A DNA stretch of 64,000 nt, from NCBI RefSeq assembly GCF_025144465.1, contig NZ_CP083553.1, positions 3,086,001 through 3,150,000 of the forward strand. Direction: 5' to 3'. The stretch is from Leisingera sp. S132. Lineage in GTDB: Bacteria > Pseudomonadota > Alphaproteobacteria > Rhodobacterales > Rhodobacteraceae. Below are positions 36,105 to 46,166 of this stretch, piece after piece. The notes beneath the pieces were generated by a model, which saw only the letters and a program-made list of their open reading frames with translations, ran no database searches and was not told the DNA's origin. The position numbers were made by a program, and so were the translations under genes. How positions within the stretch are numbered: the stretch's first letter is position 1; each line of letters opens with the position of its first letter.

Positions 36105-36608
36105 ATGAAGACTGCCGTAAAACTGATGGCCGCCGTACTTTTGGGCACCATTCCATCTCTTGTTCTTGCGGACCCAAAGCCCCGCAGCGCAAAGCCTGTG
36201 CCCCCACAACTTGTAGCGAATATCTATGCTGGGAATACTGATATCTGGGCTGAAGGATGCAATGGCGGCATCTACTACTCACCTAATCAGCAAGCCCGCG
36301 CCTGGTGCGGCGACAACAGTGACAGCCTCGGCGCCGGGCAATGGGAAGTCGACGCCCAAGGCCGTATGTGCCATCAGCTGTCCTGGTACTGGCCCAACGG
36401 CAGCCGGGCAGGAAAAAGCCTTGGCGACCAAACGTGTATTTCTCATGTTGTCGACCGCTGGGGAACAGTTTGGCGCAGCTGGCCGAATGATTCGGAATGG
36501 TGGCCGCTGGCTGGCAAAATCTCTGGAGTTAAAGAGTATTCCGGGATGAAAAAAGGTTACAAATTCCATTCCAATGTTATGGCAACCCGATCAAAACTGG
36601 GGCTGTAG
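36105..36608 (+). CDS. Exported DUF995-like protein
   Basis: The 167-residue product starts with a signal peptide (MKTAVKLMAAVLLGTIPSLV, then LA). The mature part has a tryptophan- and cysteine-rich pattern (IWAEGCNGGIYYSPN, AWCGDNSD, GRMCHQLSWYWPNGS, GDQTCISHVV, WRSWPNDSEWW) resembling DUF995 proteins, which are small secreted proteins of alphaproteobacteria with no known activity. The ATG at 36105 is preferred over 36063 because it follows a gtgggga site and begins the signal peptide. Confidence 0.72.
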   Translation: MKTAVKLMAAVLLGTIPSLVLADPKPRSAKPVPPQLVANIYAGNTDIWAEGCNGGIYYSPNQQARAWCGDNSDSLGAGQWEVDAQGRMCHQLSWYWPNGSRAGKSLGDQTCISHVVDRWGTVWRSWPNDSEWWPLAGKISGVKEYSGMKKGYKFHSNVMATRSKLGL

Positions 36609-36933
36609 CGGCCGTTTCCATGGTTGGCTTGAAGTTTGCATCGAGTTGAAAGTAGCGCCTCCGTCTTCAGATAGGCCCGGCCTGCACATATTACCTAGCG
36701 ATCATTAAGCACTTCTTCCTCCGCACAGGTTCCAGAAAGCCGATGGTGGTGCCGGGTGGCCCGAACCAGTTGTAGAACGTGGTTTTCGGGATGCCCAGCA
36801 GATGCGCCTGAATGAGTTGACCGAATGCCGTGTGCGGCATGGATATCGTCGCCTGCACATACTGCTGCGAAGGGAGGGGTGGCATCTGAACCACACGAAA
36901 ATAAACGCAGACCCATGTGACAAGGAGAGTCCG
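36609..36933. other. Intergenic region, possible degraded gene
   Basis: A minus-strand frame at 36691-36894 contains QAHLLGIPKTTFYNWFGPPG, which might be a scrap of an HTH protein. It has no supporting start and no clear family, so I do not call a gene. Confidence 0.3.
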
Positions 36934-37257
36934 TCAAGTTTCATCAGGTGATGGCCTTAAAGCTCGGAAATTCTCGTGAGACTCTTCGATGTCGCAACTT
37001 GCATGGTAAATCGAATAACCCGCCTCTTCTATAAACTCCATTAACTGCCAAAAGGTTTCGTCGTCCAAGTCCCGAAATACTTGTTCGAAGATATCTCCTT
37101 CATTCGTCGAGCAAGGCCTTCGCGAAAATTCTCTTCTTACCAGATCACGAGGAGATGGCACATTTTGCATTGGGGATTTGCGTGAAGTGTTCATTGCTGC
37201 TCGTGAGAGGCTCAATATTTGAATCACTTTTCCAGATTGAGTTTCCTTATTTGGCAT
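36934..37257 (-). CDS. Hypothetical protein, 107 residues
   Basis: I do not recognise this protein. The C-terminal half (GDIFEQVFRDLDDETFWQLM then EFIEEAGYSIYHAS) is acidic and reads like a real helical domain. The N-terminal third is low in order, and an internal start at about 37194 is possible. It stands alone between an IS-like scrap and a gene-poor AT-rich stretch. Confidence 0.45.
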   Translation of the reverse strand: MPNKETQSGKVIQILSLSRAAMNTSRKSPMQNVPSPRDLVRREFSRRPCSTNEGDIFEQVFRDLDDETFWQLMEFIEEAGYSIYHASCDIEESHENFRALRPSPDET

Positions 37258-38180
37258 TTAGCTTCTCCAACTGAACTTCCCACCCAGCACGACAAGCCTG
37301 CTGTCGCTATGTGATTTCGGTTTTATCATTGCACCCAGCAATGGCTGATTAAAACCACTGATGATACCACTAGTGCTCGGTCAGAAAAGAAGCTGACAAC
37401 CCCAATAAATAGAAAGGCTCTTTGTTTTGGCAGCTTGGTTGAAGCTGCAATTCCATGCTTCCCCGCAAGTGGTTAAGCAAGTGTAAACTTAATGAATTTT
37501 CCGAAAATTTTACGCACACCTTTGCTTACCCAGAAGCCTGCAAGAGGGAAGGTTGGGAACCATGTCCATTAACGGAATATTCAAAAAGTTCCCCCAATGT
37601 TCACTCACTGTTCGCGATTGTTCTTGATCGCTTTGCCAGTTTGCCTCTGAACCTTCGCTGTCGCGCCCGGGGCAAACTCTGAGAAGGGAGAGCAAAAAGT
37701 GATTTTGTTGCTTAACGCAATGGTTTTAGTATCTCGCAGGAGGCTGAGTGCACCCCTGCGAAAATGGACAGGTAACGTCTCCTGCTTTTTGACCGAACTA
37801 TCAGATCCAAAAAAACTTATAGCTGAAGAGTTAACCCTCATTGGTTTAGAGGCAGGAAACCTGAAGCCTAAGGAAATGCGTTTCAGTGGGCATATAACTT
37901 CGGCTGCAGCCATTCTTGCAAACAAGTTCCAGGACAAAAGTCTGCTTTCATTTGGTTCAGAAACCTTTTCACAATTAGAAAGCTTACGGCACATGGGGGC
38001 TATCCAACTAGGGTAAACGAAAAGCTGCAGTGAATGCCTACTGCTGCCCTGTGATGCTCCCTACGACACTGGAGACCCCGGATAATCCCGTACGCAAGGG
38101 ACCGACGCCGGATATGAGCGGCTTATGCCGCGTGGGTTGATGGTGCACCCAACTGCTTTCCGAGTTTTGTGAGGAAAAAA
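37258..38180. other. AT-rich, gene-poor region
   Basis: No strong gene is seen. A plus-strand frame at 37699-38016 (105 residues, MILLLNAMVLVSRRRLSAPL onward) has a moderately protein-like sequence but no family and no good ribosome site; the opposite strand is also open there. The final 50 bases hold the start region of the RTX glycosidase (gtgagg, 38169-38174). Confidence 0.35.
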
Positions 38181-40679
38181 ATGCCCGTTTATTCCATTAT
38201 TGATCAAAATGATGCCGCAACAGACATCGTGACAATCACCTCATCCATGTTTGGGGCGAATTTGGTAACGCACTACGACACCGAGTTCGTTGACCATTCC
38301 GACAGTCATAAAGTAGATGTTCAGAGCTTGGGAGTTTCAACACTTCGGTTTCCTGGCGGGGCTGTCACCGAAACGCACTTCGACATAAACAAACCAAACT
38401 CGGCCGTATCAAAAATTGATTCCTCTGTGGCTTTAACACCAATGGATGAATTTTTTGGGGCCGCGGGAGCCATAGGTGCTGATGTTTCGATTGTCATCCC
38501 TACCCAAGGCGGGTTTGAAACCAATGCTTTACAGGCCTTGCAGAGCGGCACATTCGGCTCCAGAAATCAATTGGATTCGGATTATGTGAATGACGTACTT
38601 TCCTACATTGATGCAGCTCTAAAGAATGCTGAGGATAACGGCGTTATCGTTACGGCATTCGAGCTCGGAAATGAGTTCTGGGGCAGTGGCCAAATGACAG
38701 CCGCCGAGTATGGTCGCCTTGTCGGGCAACTTTCCGTTCTGGTGCACAAAAAACTTGATGCCGCTGGAAATGATGCCGACATTCTCGTGCAGACCACGGC
38801 TTCTGCCGGGATATTCTCGCCAAATGAAACGTCTTCGATCTATGTCGATGTGAGCGGCAATGTACCGTCATTTTACAGGCAAAGCTACATTGACGAGGAA
38901 TACGATGGCGTCATTCCCATCAGTTTCCAGACTTACACTATAGATGGTCAAGGCCGGGATTGGGAGCAGGCAGCAGATATTGCAGTTGGCATAAATGCGG
39001 CAGATGGTGCACCAGAGGCAATCACCGGCGCCCTCCTACACTACTATGCCAATGAAGGTCTCGCAGGAGTGGATGCAGGAAAATCAAATGTTTTTCGACG
39101 GGTCAATGCGTTTGAGGAATTGCTCGACAGATCCGAGGATTTGCCAGAGTTGACGCAGCATCTAACAGAATGGAATCCGCAAGAAGGTACACACGACACT
39201 AAGGGCCTCAAGCATGCTTCAATGCTGGTGGAGATGGTCTATGAAATGGCCACACATGGGGTGGAAGCAGCGCAGATCTGGCCACTTACCTTCAACCAAA
39301 CGCAAGAAAGGGCCCTTCTAAATCATCACGGAGACGGGTTATCGATTTCTGGTGAAGCTTTCAAGATGATGAGCGAAAGCCTCGTGGGTCTTCAAGCCAA
39401 GTTCGATTTTGAAGTTCTGGGAAAGATCGACGTACATGGGTATGGAGATCCCGAGGATGACAATTCTCTCGTACTCTTCGTTTCGGAGCGCAGTGGTGAA
39501 TTTTCCGAAAATGTTACCCTTGATGTAGGCAGGTACATTCCTAACACATCCTATTTCATCGTAAAGACCGAACTCTGGGACGGTGGTGCAGGCGGCGAAG
39601 ATTCAAATGCAGTTCCGGTACTAAATTACAGCGATGGTGCCGTCACTACGGGTGGCCTAGTTGAGCTTGACCTGAACGCGTGGGCGAATACCAGGATCGA
39701 AATCTCTTACATAACGGAGAGAGCAGACATCATTGTCGGTCGTGGCGGAAATGACTCAATTATCGGTGCTGGAGGCAATGATTTGCTCGAAGGGAACGCA
39801 GGTAGCGATACTCTATACGGAGGGGCAGGAGACGATGAAATCATGGGTGGAAGTGGCAACGACGAGATTGATGGCGGCGCAAATTACGACACTATTGACG
39901 CTGGAGAAGGAAACGACAGCGTATGGGGCGGCAACGGGCGCGACCTTGTCTTACTCGGCGATGGAAGTGATGTGTTCCATGACAACGGCCAGAATGATCA
40001 ACATGGCCAAGACACGGTCTACGGCGGAGCCGGCCATGACGTAATCAATGGTGGCGGCGGCCATGACCTTTTATGCGGTAATGAAGGGAACGACTCCATT
40101 TCAGGCGGGATAGGCAATGATCAAATTCACGGCGGCAAAAATTACGACACTATTGACGCTGGAGAGGGAAATGACAGCGTATGGGGCGGTAACGGGCGTG
40201 ACCTTGTCTTACTCGGCGATGGAAATGATGTGTTCCATGACAACGGCCAGAATGATCAACATGGCCAAGACACGGTCTACGGCGGAGCTGGAGATGATTT
40301 GATTAACGGCTCCGGTGGCAATGACACTTTCAATGGCGGAAGCGGAAAAGATATTGTATCCGGAGGTGCCGGGAATGACGTGTTTGAATTCAAAACTGGA
40401 GACTTGGTCGACTGGGATGAGCTAAGCGGAACGGTCACTGAAAGAAGCACTCAGCTAGATTTGGTGCGAGATTTTGTAGTTGGCGAGGACAAAATTGAAT
40501 TTGATGGATTCTCTGGTGTCGAAAACCGCTCTGACTTGAAGGCTTGGAAAACCGTTATAGATAATAACGATTATTTTACAGTGTGTGTCAGATCGACCAA
40601 TGAACGCATCTTATTTGACGTTGAAGATGACGTTACTTGGCAAGATTTCTTTCAAGATTCCAACTTCCTATTTTTTTGA
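38181..40679 (+). CDS. Secreted RTX glycoside hydrolase (GH-A-type catalytic domain)
   Basis: The 832-residue protein couples an N-terminal TIM-barrel-like glycosidase region (about 1-430) to a C-terminal RTX calcium-binding region (about 515-760). A GH-A-type acid/base is E165 in ELGNEFW and the nucleophile is likely E330 in LTEWNPQ. The RTX part has about 14 nonapeptides of the GGxGxDxxx kind (for example GGAGDDEIMGGSGNDEIDGG). The tail (VFEFKTGDLVDWDE and FQDSNFLFF) is typical of type I secretion signals. There is no N-terminal signal peptide, as expected for type I export. The exporter genes are not in this window. It probably acts on extracellular polysaccharide, possibly that made by the linked polymerase. 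Confidence 0.85.
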   Translation: MPVYSIIDQNDAATDIVTITSSMFGANLVTHYDTEFVDHSDSHKVDVQSLGVSTLRFPGGAVTETHFDINKPNSAVSKIDSSVALTPMDEFFGAAGAIGADVSIVIPTQGGFETNALQALQSGTFGSRNQLDSDYVNDVLSYIDAALKNAEDNGVIVTAFELGNEFWGSGQMTAAEYGRLVGQLSVLVHKKLDAAGNDADILVQTTASAGIFSPNETSSIYVDVSGNVPSFYRQSYIDEEYDGVIPISFQTYTIDGQGRDWEQAADIAVGINAADGAPEAITGALLHYYANEGLAGVDAGKSNVFRRVNAFEELLDRSEDLPELTQHLTEWNPQEGTHDTKGLKHASMLVEMVYEMATHGVEAAQIWPLTFNQTQERALLNHHGDGLSISGEAFKMMSESLVGLQAKFDFEVLGKIDVHGYGDPEDDNSLVLFVSERSGEFSENVTLDVGRYIPNTSYFIVKTELWDGGAGGEDSNAVPVLNYSDGAVTTGGLVELDLNAWANTRIEISYITERADIIVGRGGNDSIIGAGGNDLLEGNAGSDTLYGGAGDDEIMGGSGNDEIDGGANYDTIDAGEGNDSVWGGNGRDLVLLGDGSDVFHDNGQNDQHGQDTVYGGAGHDVINGGGGHDLLCGNEGNDSISGGIGNDQIHGGKNYDTIDAGEGNDSVWGGNGRDLVLLGDGNDVFHDNGQNDQHGQDTVYGGAGDDLINGSGGNDTFNGGSGKDIVSGGAGNDVFEFKTGDLVDWDELSGTVTERSTQLDLVRDFVVGEDKIEFDGFSGVENRSDLKAWKTVIDNNDYFTVCVRSTNERILFDVEDDVTWQDFFQDSNFLFF
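39883..40288 (+). repeat. Internal 148-bp direct repeat in the RTX region
   Basis: Bases 39883-40030 and 40141-40288 are almost identical, with about six differences, offset by 258 bases (86 codons). Both encode YDTIDAGEGNDSVWGGNGRD followed by a shared run ending DTVYGGAG. The high identity implies recent duplication or gene conversion of an RTX block. Confidence 0.9.
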
Positions 40680-42035
40680 GGCTTAGAAGAATTTACTCAA
40701 TCTGGCATTTCTGCAGGTTCTATCCAAACTGAATAACCGTGAGATCTTGCGCAAGTCCATCACCAAATTGTGTGAATAGAGACGTGACGGCAGACCAGCG
40801 ACCGCTCTGGAACGTTGGTATGGGACACGTAATCGCTTTCGGGCTGGCTGCCCATTTCCTCGCGAGCCTGACGCAGGGTTTGGAATGAAGGGAGGCAGGC
40901 ACTCACCGTGAAACTTGCGGCTGAGACTTGCGACGAAAGTTTGCTACACCGGCTTGCCTGGTTCGATGAAGCGCAGACCGAATCCGGTTGCTCAGACCAA
41001 TCGAACATACGTATTGCGGATGATCTTTTCCAGGAGACCACACCACGCAGCAGCGCTCGCCCCCCCATGAGGCAAACAAGTGTTTTGAGAAAGCGATCTT
41101 AGGCGTGTTACTATGGATTTTTTTGGGCGGCTCAGGCTGTCAGCCCCCTCTTTGCACCTGCTCAATCTTGGCGGCTTGCACAAGAAAACACTAATAACCT
41201 CTCTGAGATTGGAGATTTTGCCAACAGCAGACTCCATGGCTTACCTAAAACACCTTCCAGCCCGCCCAAAAACCCATAGTTACGCTTCCAGAAAACTCGC
41301 GGCACCTACTTTACGCAGGACAATATCCGGCCCCCGCTCCTTCCCCCCGGCTTGCAGGGAAAGGCCCTTCGCTTCCAGGTTCGTATCAACGCGATGCCTT
41401 TTTTCGGTGGCCAGCCGCTTCCCCGCAGGCTTCTCACCTGCCCCGCCTTGGCCACGTATGAACTTGGCGGTCCCCGATCCAGTAAGCCGCCTGAGGGCAG
41501 CTTCACCGGCCGGTGGGTTTTGTTGTCGCGTTTCTGCGCCGGGCCAGAAGGAGCCGCGTCGGCGCGGGATGGGGTGGTCCCCGAACCATAGCTCGTCTTT
41601 CGAGGCCGGCAGGCGAGCGCGCCGTGGTCACCGCTTTTCAAGGTCGTTCGCGAGGAAAAGCAGCGAGTGTAAACCAGGCGCAACGGAGATGGGTTGAACC
41701 CGGTCCCGGCCTGAAACCTCCGCATTCGCGGTTCTGTTGCCCAAGTGTATTGATTTTCTTTTTTCGCTGTCATCCAGAGCTGCCTTAAGCCGGAAGAGAG
41801 CTGGCCCGAAGCGCCGTAGCCCTCACATAGCGCAGGCGGTTCGGGCCAGCGTGGCTGCCTCTATCTCTACCCAACAGATTGTTCCCTTTCCGTTCTCGCC
41901 TGTGTGTGTAACTGTTGTAGGGATTGAGTCGCCATGAACCTCACCTTCTTCGTCACAAGATCCTGCATTTGCCATTTGGGATGAATTTCAAGGAAAGTGA
42001 GCAACCTCGGCTCTTTGGCCAACGTGAGGGTAGCC
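40680..42035. other. 1.36-kb region without a confident gene, GC-rich core
   Basis: The stretch 41330-41740 is much richer in GC than its surroundings and contains a perfect 12-bp palindrome (caccggccggtg, 41504-41515) and related runs ggcggtccccgatcc and ggtggtccccgaacc. Long frames are open on both strands, but their translations are proline/arginine-rich and not protein-like. It may be a structured non-coding RNA, an element end or a recombination site linked to the recombinase module downstream. I cannot assign it. Confidence 0.4.
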
Positions 42036-42860
42036 ATGCAGGAAGAAACCGAAGCCTTTATACAGGCCGATGAAGAAAAGGCGTACGAGGCGGAGAACTA
42101 CTCGATCTACCTGCATAAGGACGGCATAAAATGCTCTACGGGTTGGCGGCTTGGCAGCTACGGTTTGGACGGAGTGCTCAATCCAGGCATGAAGGCCCAT
42201 CTGGGTGACAGGTTTTCACTGCCAAAAAAACTTGTTGAGCGGCTATCGATTGAATTGGGGCATTGCCTCAACAACGATCAAAACGTCGCAATCAATCTGC
42301 ACGAAATCAACAAGGCTCAGGCTATTGAGAGGGGAAGAAAGGTTCTCGGGAAACTGATCCGTCAGTCCAAGAGCGAGGCTTACACGAGGCAAGATTTGCT
42401 GGCGGCTCTTGAAAAGCTGTCTGCGTTTTTTGCAGCCAGCCCTGAGGACGCAACTTTGCTGCCGCAAGCCATATCCGCCTTGGGAAACTCAGAGGTAATC
42501 ACGCCGGACATCGTTGCTGCCCTTGAGCACCTCCGCAGTACGCCCGGAGCTGCGGCAGATCTGTCTCCGCGTGACAAACGTAGGGCACACGACAAGCGGC
42601 GCCAATACATCGTAGAGACTTGCTGCTATGCTTGGAAAGACGCCGGATATTCTCTGACTTACACGACGGCGTTTCTTTTCCGCAAAAGTCATCAGCGGCA
42701 GGGGCGCCTCATAGAGTTTATTCAAACAGTAGTCGGGATGATCACCGAGCCCAGCCAAGGCTTAAGCGGTGAGACGATCCGCAAAGACATTGACCGTTTG
42801 CGTGATGCCATCGCCCGCGAAGAGGAAGACTTCTGGGCTCCTCCAGAATTCGGCAATTGA
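42036..42860 (+). CDS. Hypothetical protein, 274 residues, upstream of the recombinase module
   Basis: I do not recognise this family. The protein is soluble and mostly helical, with HDKRRQYIVETCCYAWKDAG and TIRKDIDRLRDAIAREE near the end. The ATG at 42036 (MQEETEAFIQAD) follows a gaggg site by five bases; a GTG at 41997 has too short a spacing. It lies before the small HTH gene and the three recombinases in the same orientation and may be part of the same mobile module. Confidence 0.65.
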   Translation: MQEETEAFIQADEEKAYEAENYSIYLHKDGIKCSTGWRLGSYGLDGVLNPGMKAHLGDRFSLPKKLVERLSIELGHCLNNDQNVAINLHEINKAQAIERGRKVLGKLIRQSKSEAYTRQDLLAALEKLSAFFAASPEDATLLPQAISALGNSEVITPDIVAALEHLRSTPGAAADLSPRDKRRAHDKRRQYIVETCCYAWKDAGYSLTYTTAFLFRKSHQRQGRLIEFIQTVVGMITEPSQGLSGETIRKDIDRLRDAIAREEEDFWAPPEFGN

Positions 42861-42902
42861 TACACTTGGACCGGTCAAAGTCCCGGCTGTCATGGTCAGC
42901 CC

Positions 42903-43079
42903 ATGACACGTGCTTCCTCCAAACGACAGCAAGGTGCATCTGACCTGCACAAGATCACCAATGCTGCTCTCTCCCTCGCCCGCCTGCTGGGCGATGCGGC
43001 TGCGAAGGACGTGCATGCTGCCGGCAGCTGCCAAGAGGAGGCCGATCCCAATGCCCGCGAAATCAAAACTTGCGAATGA
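42903..43079 (+). CDS. Possible small protein, 58 residues
   Basis: This short frame (MTRASSKRQQGASDLHKITN then AALSLARLLGDAAAKDVHAA) is plausible as a basic small protein and overlaps the following HTH gene by 29 bases. No strong ribosome site precedes it, and no family is known to me. It fits the compact, overlapping style of the module. Confidence 0.4.
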   Translation: MTRASSKRQQGASDLHKITNAALSLARLLGDAAAKDVHAAGSCQEEADPNAREIKTCE

Positions 43080-43266
43080 TCCAGGCGTCCGCCTGAAGAC
43101 GGTCAAAGAGGTCGCGCTGGAAGACAATGTGTCCGAAAAAACCGTGCGCCGCGCGATCTCCGCTGGCCTTCTGGAGGTGATCCGGGTTGGCCCCGGCGGC
43201 CGCCTAATCCGCATTCATCCGGAGGCCCACACTGCCTACCGCCGCCGCTGCTCCTGGCAGGAATAG
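43051..43266 (+). CDS. Small HTH protein (excisionase/AlpA-like)
   Basis: The 71-residue protein has an HTH of the excisionase type (RLKTVKEVALEDNVSEKTVR then RAISAGLLEVIRVGPGGRLI). Excisionases and AlpA-like proteins bind att regions and steer integrase direction or regulate its gene. The ATG at 43051 follows gaggag (43035-43040). It immediately precedes the recombinase trio and is probably its directionality factor or regulator. Confidence 0.8.
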   Translation: MPAKSKLANDPGVRLKTVKEVALEDNVSEKTVRRAISAGLLEVIRVGPGGRLIRIHPEAHTAYRRRCSWQE

Positions 43267-43425
43267 CGACCTCATATGTCCTTTTAAGTCAATAACTTAA
43301 CTACATATCGGGAAGACACCCTGCCCATAAGTTGCGGACTATCTGTGCTAGAGTTCTCCCGAATCGGGCGGCCTGTCCCCAGCTGTCCACCCGAGACCAA
43401 CTTTGACCGGTGTGAGGCCATCCCG

Positions 43426-45126
43426 ATGATACAGCAGAAGGCGATTTCTCTCGATCATGCGTTTGTTCCTGCAGGCACACTCAGCTTCCAGGATCTGATC
43501 GACAGCATCTCCGCACAGGGCTCGCTTTTCCCCACCCGCCAACGCGACATGATCTCGGGCCTCAAACGCGTCGCACATGCGCTCGGGCTGCCGCCCAGTG
43601 ACATTCCTTGCGACGGCCGGTGGCTTCAACCCCGGCTTTCCAAGGTTAGCCCTGCGCTGATCGGCATCAAGCCAAAAACCTGGCAAAACGCGGTGAGCAA
43701 TGCCCGGGCGGCGATGGCCGAACACGGCATCCTTGTGCGGCGCCATCGCCGCATTGGCGATCTGAGCGAACCCTGGCGCCTTCTGTGGGATCAGGTCCGT
43801 GGAATGGACGACAAGACCCTGCAGACCGCACTTGTCCGCTTCGTGCATTTCCTGAACCGCATTGCGGTTGACCCTGGCGCGGTGAGAGAACAGCACGCTC
43901 TAGCCTATCGCGGTGCCCTCGAACACAACGAGATCAGCAAGGATCCTGAAAGGAGCTACAGAGCGGCGGTCAATGGGTGGAACCTCGCCATCCGCCGGGT
44001 TCCGGGCTGGCCTGCAAATCCCATTGCTCTGCCCAACCGCCAAAAGAAAATCCGCATCTCGGAGGAGGTGTTCCCGGCCGCGTTCAAGGATGATGCCGAT
44101 GTACTTATTGCCAGCCTGGGCAATGAAGATCCGCTGTCAGAAAGCGGCCGGAGCCGCGCTCTGCGCCCCGCAACCCTTAAGCAGTACCGCCGCCAGATCA
44201 TGCACTTTGCCTCCGAGCTGGTGCACTCGGGCTTGGACGCCTCGGAGATCACCGGTGTTGCCTTCCTGCTCGATCCCGCGAATGCCGAACGCGGCCTGCG
44301 GCAGATGCTCGCCAGAAACGGGAACAAGACATCCCGCAGCATCAGTGAGGTGGCAGCGCTGCTGCGCAACCTTGCCAAGGTCCTCGACGCTTCTCAGGAA
44401 ACGCGTGAACAATTGACGATGCTTGCCTCCAAGGTGGCTGCCCGCCCGCAGAATGGCATGACGCCAAAGAACCGGGAACGCCTCCGTCTGCTGCAGGTGC
44501 CAAAGCACAGGCTGCGCCTTCTGCAGCTGCCCGAGCAGGTCTTTGAGCGGCCGGCAGGCAAGAGGCAGCCGTATCTTACTGCCCTTGCTCGCGAAGAAGC
44601 GCTGGCCATCGCCATCCTGCTGGTGTGCCCAATTCGGGTCAAGAATCTCGCCAGTCTGGAATTTGATCGCCATATTCAGCGCCCCGGTGATGGGCGCGTC
44701 TTTCTTAGCCTCACCGAAGACGACACAAAAACCGGCCGCCCGATCGAATTCGAGCTTCCACCGGGTTTAGTGCGTCTTGTCGGTACCCACCTTGCGTCCA
44801 GAGTTCCTTACATGTGCCCGGCAGGCACACCCTACCTTTTTCCGCAGCGGTCGGGCGAAGGCCCCGTCGACCCCTCGGTTCTAGCCGAGCGTATTGCGCG
44901 GCGGGTGCGCAAGGAAACCGGACTCACAGTAAATGCTCACCTGTTTCGCCACTTCGCCGTGATGAATTGGCTCGACGCCAACCCCGGCGGATATGAAGTC
45001 GCCCGCCGGCTGCTTGGTCACTCGGAGCTGAGTCACACAATCAACATGTACTCTGGATTGGAAGCCAAATCCGCAACCCGTGCCTTTGCCGATCTGGTTG
45101 CCGGGCTGAAGCGAGGTGCTGAATGA
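43426..45126 (+). CDS. Tyrosine recombinase 1 of the module
   Basis: The 566-residue protein is a phage-integrase-type recombinase with an unusually long N-terminal part. The catalytic set is R404 (CPIRVKN), H505 and R508 (HLFRHF), H532 (LLGHSE) and Y542 (INMYSG). A core-binding SAM-like domain lies around 260-350. The ATG at 43426 follows gtgagg by eight bases; an upstream in-frame GTG at 43345 is less likely. Its stop overlaps the start of the next recombinase gene (ATGA), so both are translated together. Confidence 0.92.
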   Translation: MIQQKAISLDHAFVPAGTLSFQDLIDSISAQGSLFPTRQRDMISGLKRVAHALGLPPSDIPCDGRWLQPRLSKVSPALIGIKPKTWQNAVSNARAAMAEHGILVRRHRRIGDLSEPWRLLWDQVRGMDDKTLQTALVRFVHFLNRIAVDPGAVREQHALAYRGALEHNEISKDPERSYRAAVNGWNLAIRRVPGWPANPIALPNRQKKIRISEEVFPAAFKDDADVLIASLGNEDPLSESGRSRALRPATLKQYRRQIMHFASELVHSGLDASEITGVAFLLDPANAERGLRQMLARNGNKTSRSISEVAALLRNLAKVLDASQETREQLTMLASKVAARPQNGMTPKNRERLRLLQVPKHRLRLLQLPEQVFERPAGKRQPYLTALAREEALAIAILLVCPIRVKNLASLEFDRHIQRPGDGRVFLSLTEDDTKTGRPIEFELPPGLVRLVGTHLASRVPYMCPAGTPYLFPQRSGEGPVDPSVLAERIARRVRKETGLTVNAHLFRHFAVMNWLDANPGGYEVARRLLGHSELSHTINMYSGLEAKSATRAFADLVAGLKRGAE

Positions 45127-46166
45127 GTCTCATCCTGCCGATCCCACAGTGGCCTGCCGCAGACCGGACCATGTGGGCTGCTCTTTTTGCCGACGGCGGT
45201 CCCCTCGACGGCCAAGGCCCTCTCATCCATCTACGCAAGACATCGCGCCACACGCTTTCGCTTCGATACGGGCAGTGGCTGAAGTGGCTTGCCGCAACCG
45301 AGCCGTCTACGCTTGCTTGCGCCCCGGTCGAGCGGGTGACCCGCACACGGTTGGTTCAGTGGCTGAGCACGTTGGACCGTTTGGCAGACATGACACGCCT
45401 GATGCTTGTGGACGGTGTGCTCCGGGTGGCCATGGCCGCGGCCCCGGGCCGCGATTGGTCCCAGGAAACCAAGCTGCGCAAGCGCCTCAGGTACCACGCA
45501 GGGCGCGGTTTGCAGTCCCGCAAGCACGGCCGCATCCTCTCCAGCGCAGTTCTGCTGGAAGCTGGGCTCAAGCTGGTCGAAACTTCGGCATCACGCCTGG
45601 ATCATTCGCTCTACGCGGCAACGGACATGCGAGACGGCGCGATGATTTCACTACTTGCCTTGATGCCCATACGCCTGCGCGCGCTCGCAGGCCTGGAACT
45701 CGGTAGCTCGTTCATTGTCGGTCAGGATCTCATCCTGGTTTCCATTCCGGAAGACTTGAGCAAGACCGGTCAGCCTTGGGAGGCAGAGGTACCTCCTCAG
45801 GCTGCGGCAGCTTTGCGTGCCTATATAGACAAAGCCCGCCCCCTTTTGGCGCAGCGCGGCCAAGGCAACATCTCTAGCCTTTGGCTTAACCGCAAAGGGA
45901 ACGGCTTGCGTTATACAGGTATTGGGCGGTGCATCGCCCGGCAAACCCTGCGCATGACCGGCGTTCGGGTTCCACCCCACTTCTTTCGCGATGCCGCAGC
46001 CACGACCCTGGCAAGAAGCTCGCCCGAAAGTGCGCGCCTCATTCGCGGCGTCCTCGGACACAAAGGATTCAGAACAGCCGAACGGCACTACATCCATGCA
46101 CAGACTATCGAGGCAGGACGCGACTACGCCTCCCTGATTGCCCGGCTGAAGGAGAATCGCCAATGA
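45123..46166 (+). CDS. Tyrosine recombinase 2 of the module
   Basis: This 347-residue protein is a second phage-integrase-type recombinase. Catalytic residues are R184 (MPIRLRAL), H286 and R289 (PPHFFRDA), H313 (VLGHKG) and Y323 (ERHYIH). It overlaps both neighbours by ATGA. Sequence similarity to the first recombinase is low, so the pair is an old divergence and not a recent duplication. It may form a heteromeric complex with the first tyrosine recombinase. Confidence 0.92.
   Translation: MSLILPIPQWPAADRTMWAALFADGGPLDGQGPLIHLRKTSRHTLSLRYGQWLKWLAATEPSTLACAPVERVTRTRLVQWLSTLDRLADMTRLMLVDGVLRVAMAAAPGRDWSQETKLRKRLRYHAGRGLQSRKHGRILSSAVLLEAGLKLVETSASRLDHSLYAATDMRDGAMISLLALMPIRLRALAGLELGSSFIVGQDLILVSIPEDLSKTGQPWEAEVPPQAAAALRAYIDKARPLLAQRGQGNISSLWLNRKGNGLRYTGIGRCIARQTLRMTGVRVPPHFFRDAAATTLARSSPESARLIRGVLGHKGFRTAERHYIHAQTIEAGRDYASLIARLKENRQ

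Noticed and set aside
41113..41773. Overlapping 155- and 194-residue frames in the GC-rich block
   Set aside because: Both translations are biased (Pro, Arg, Ser) without domain signs or ribosome sites, so treated as non-coding until shown otherwise.
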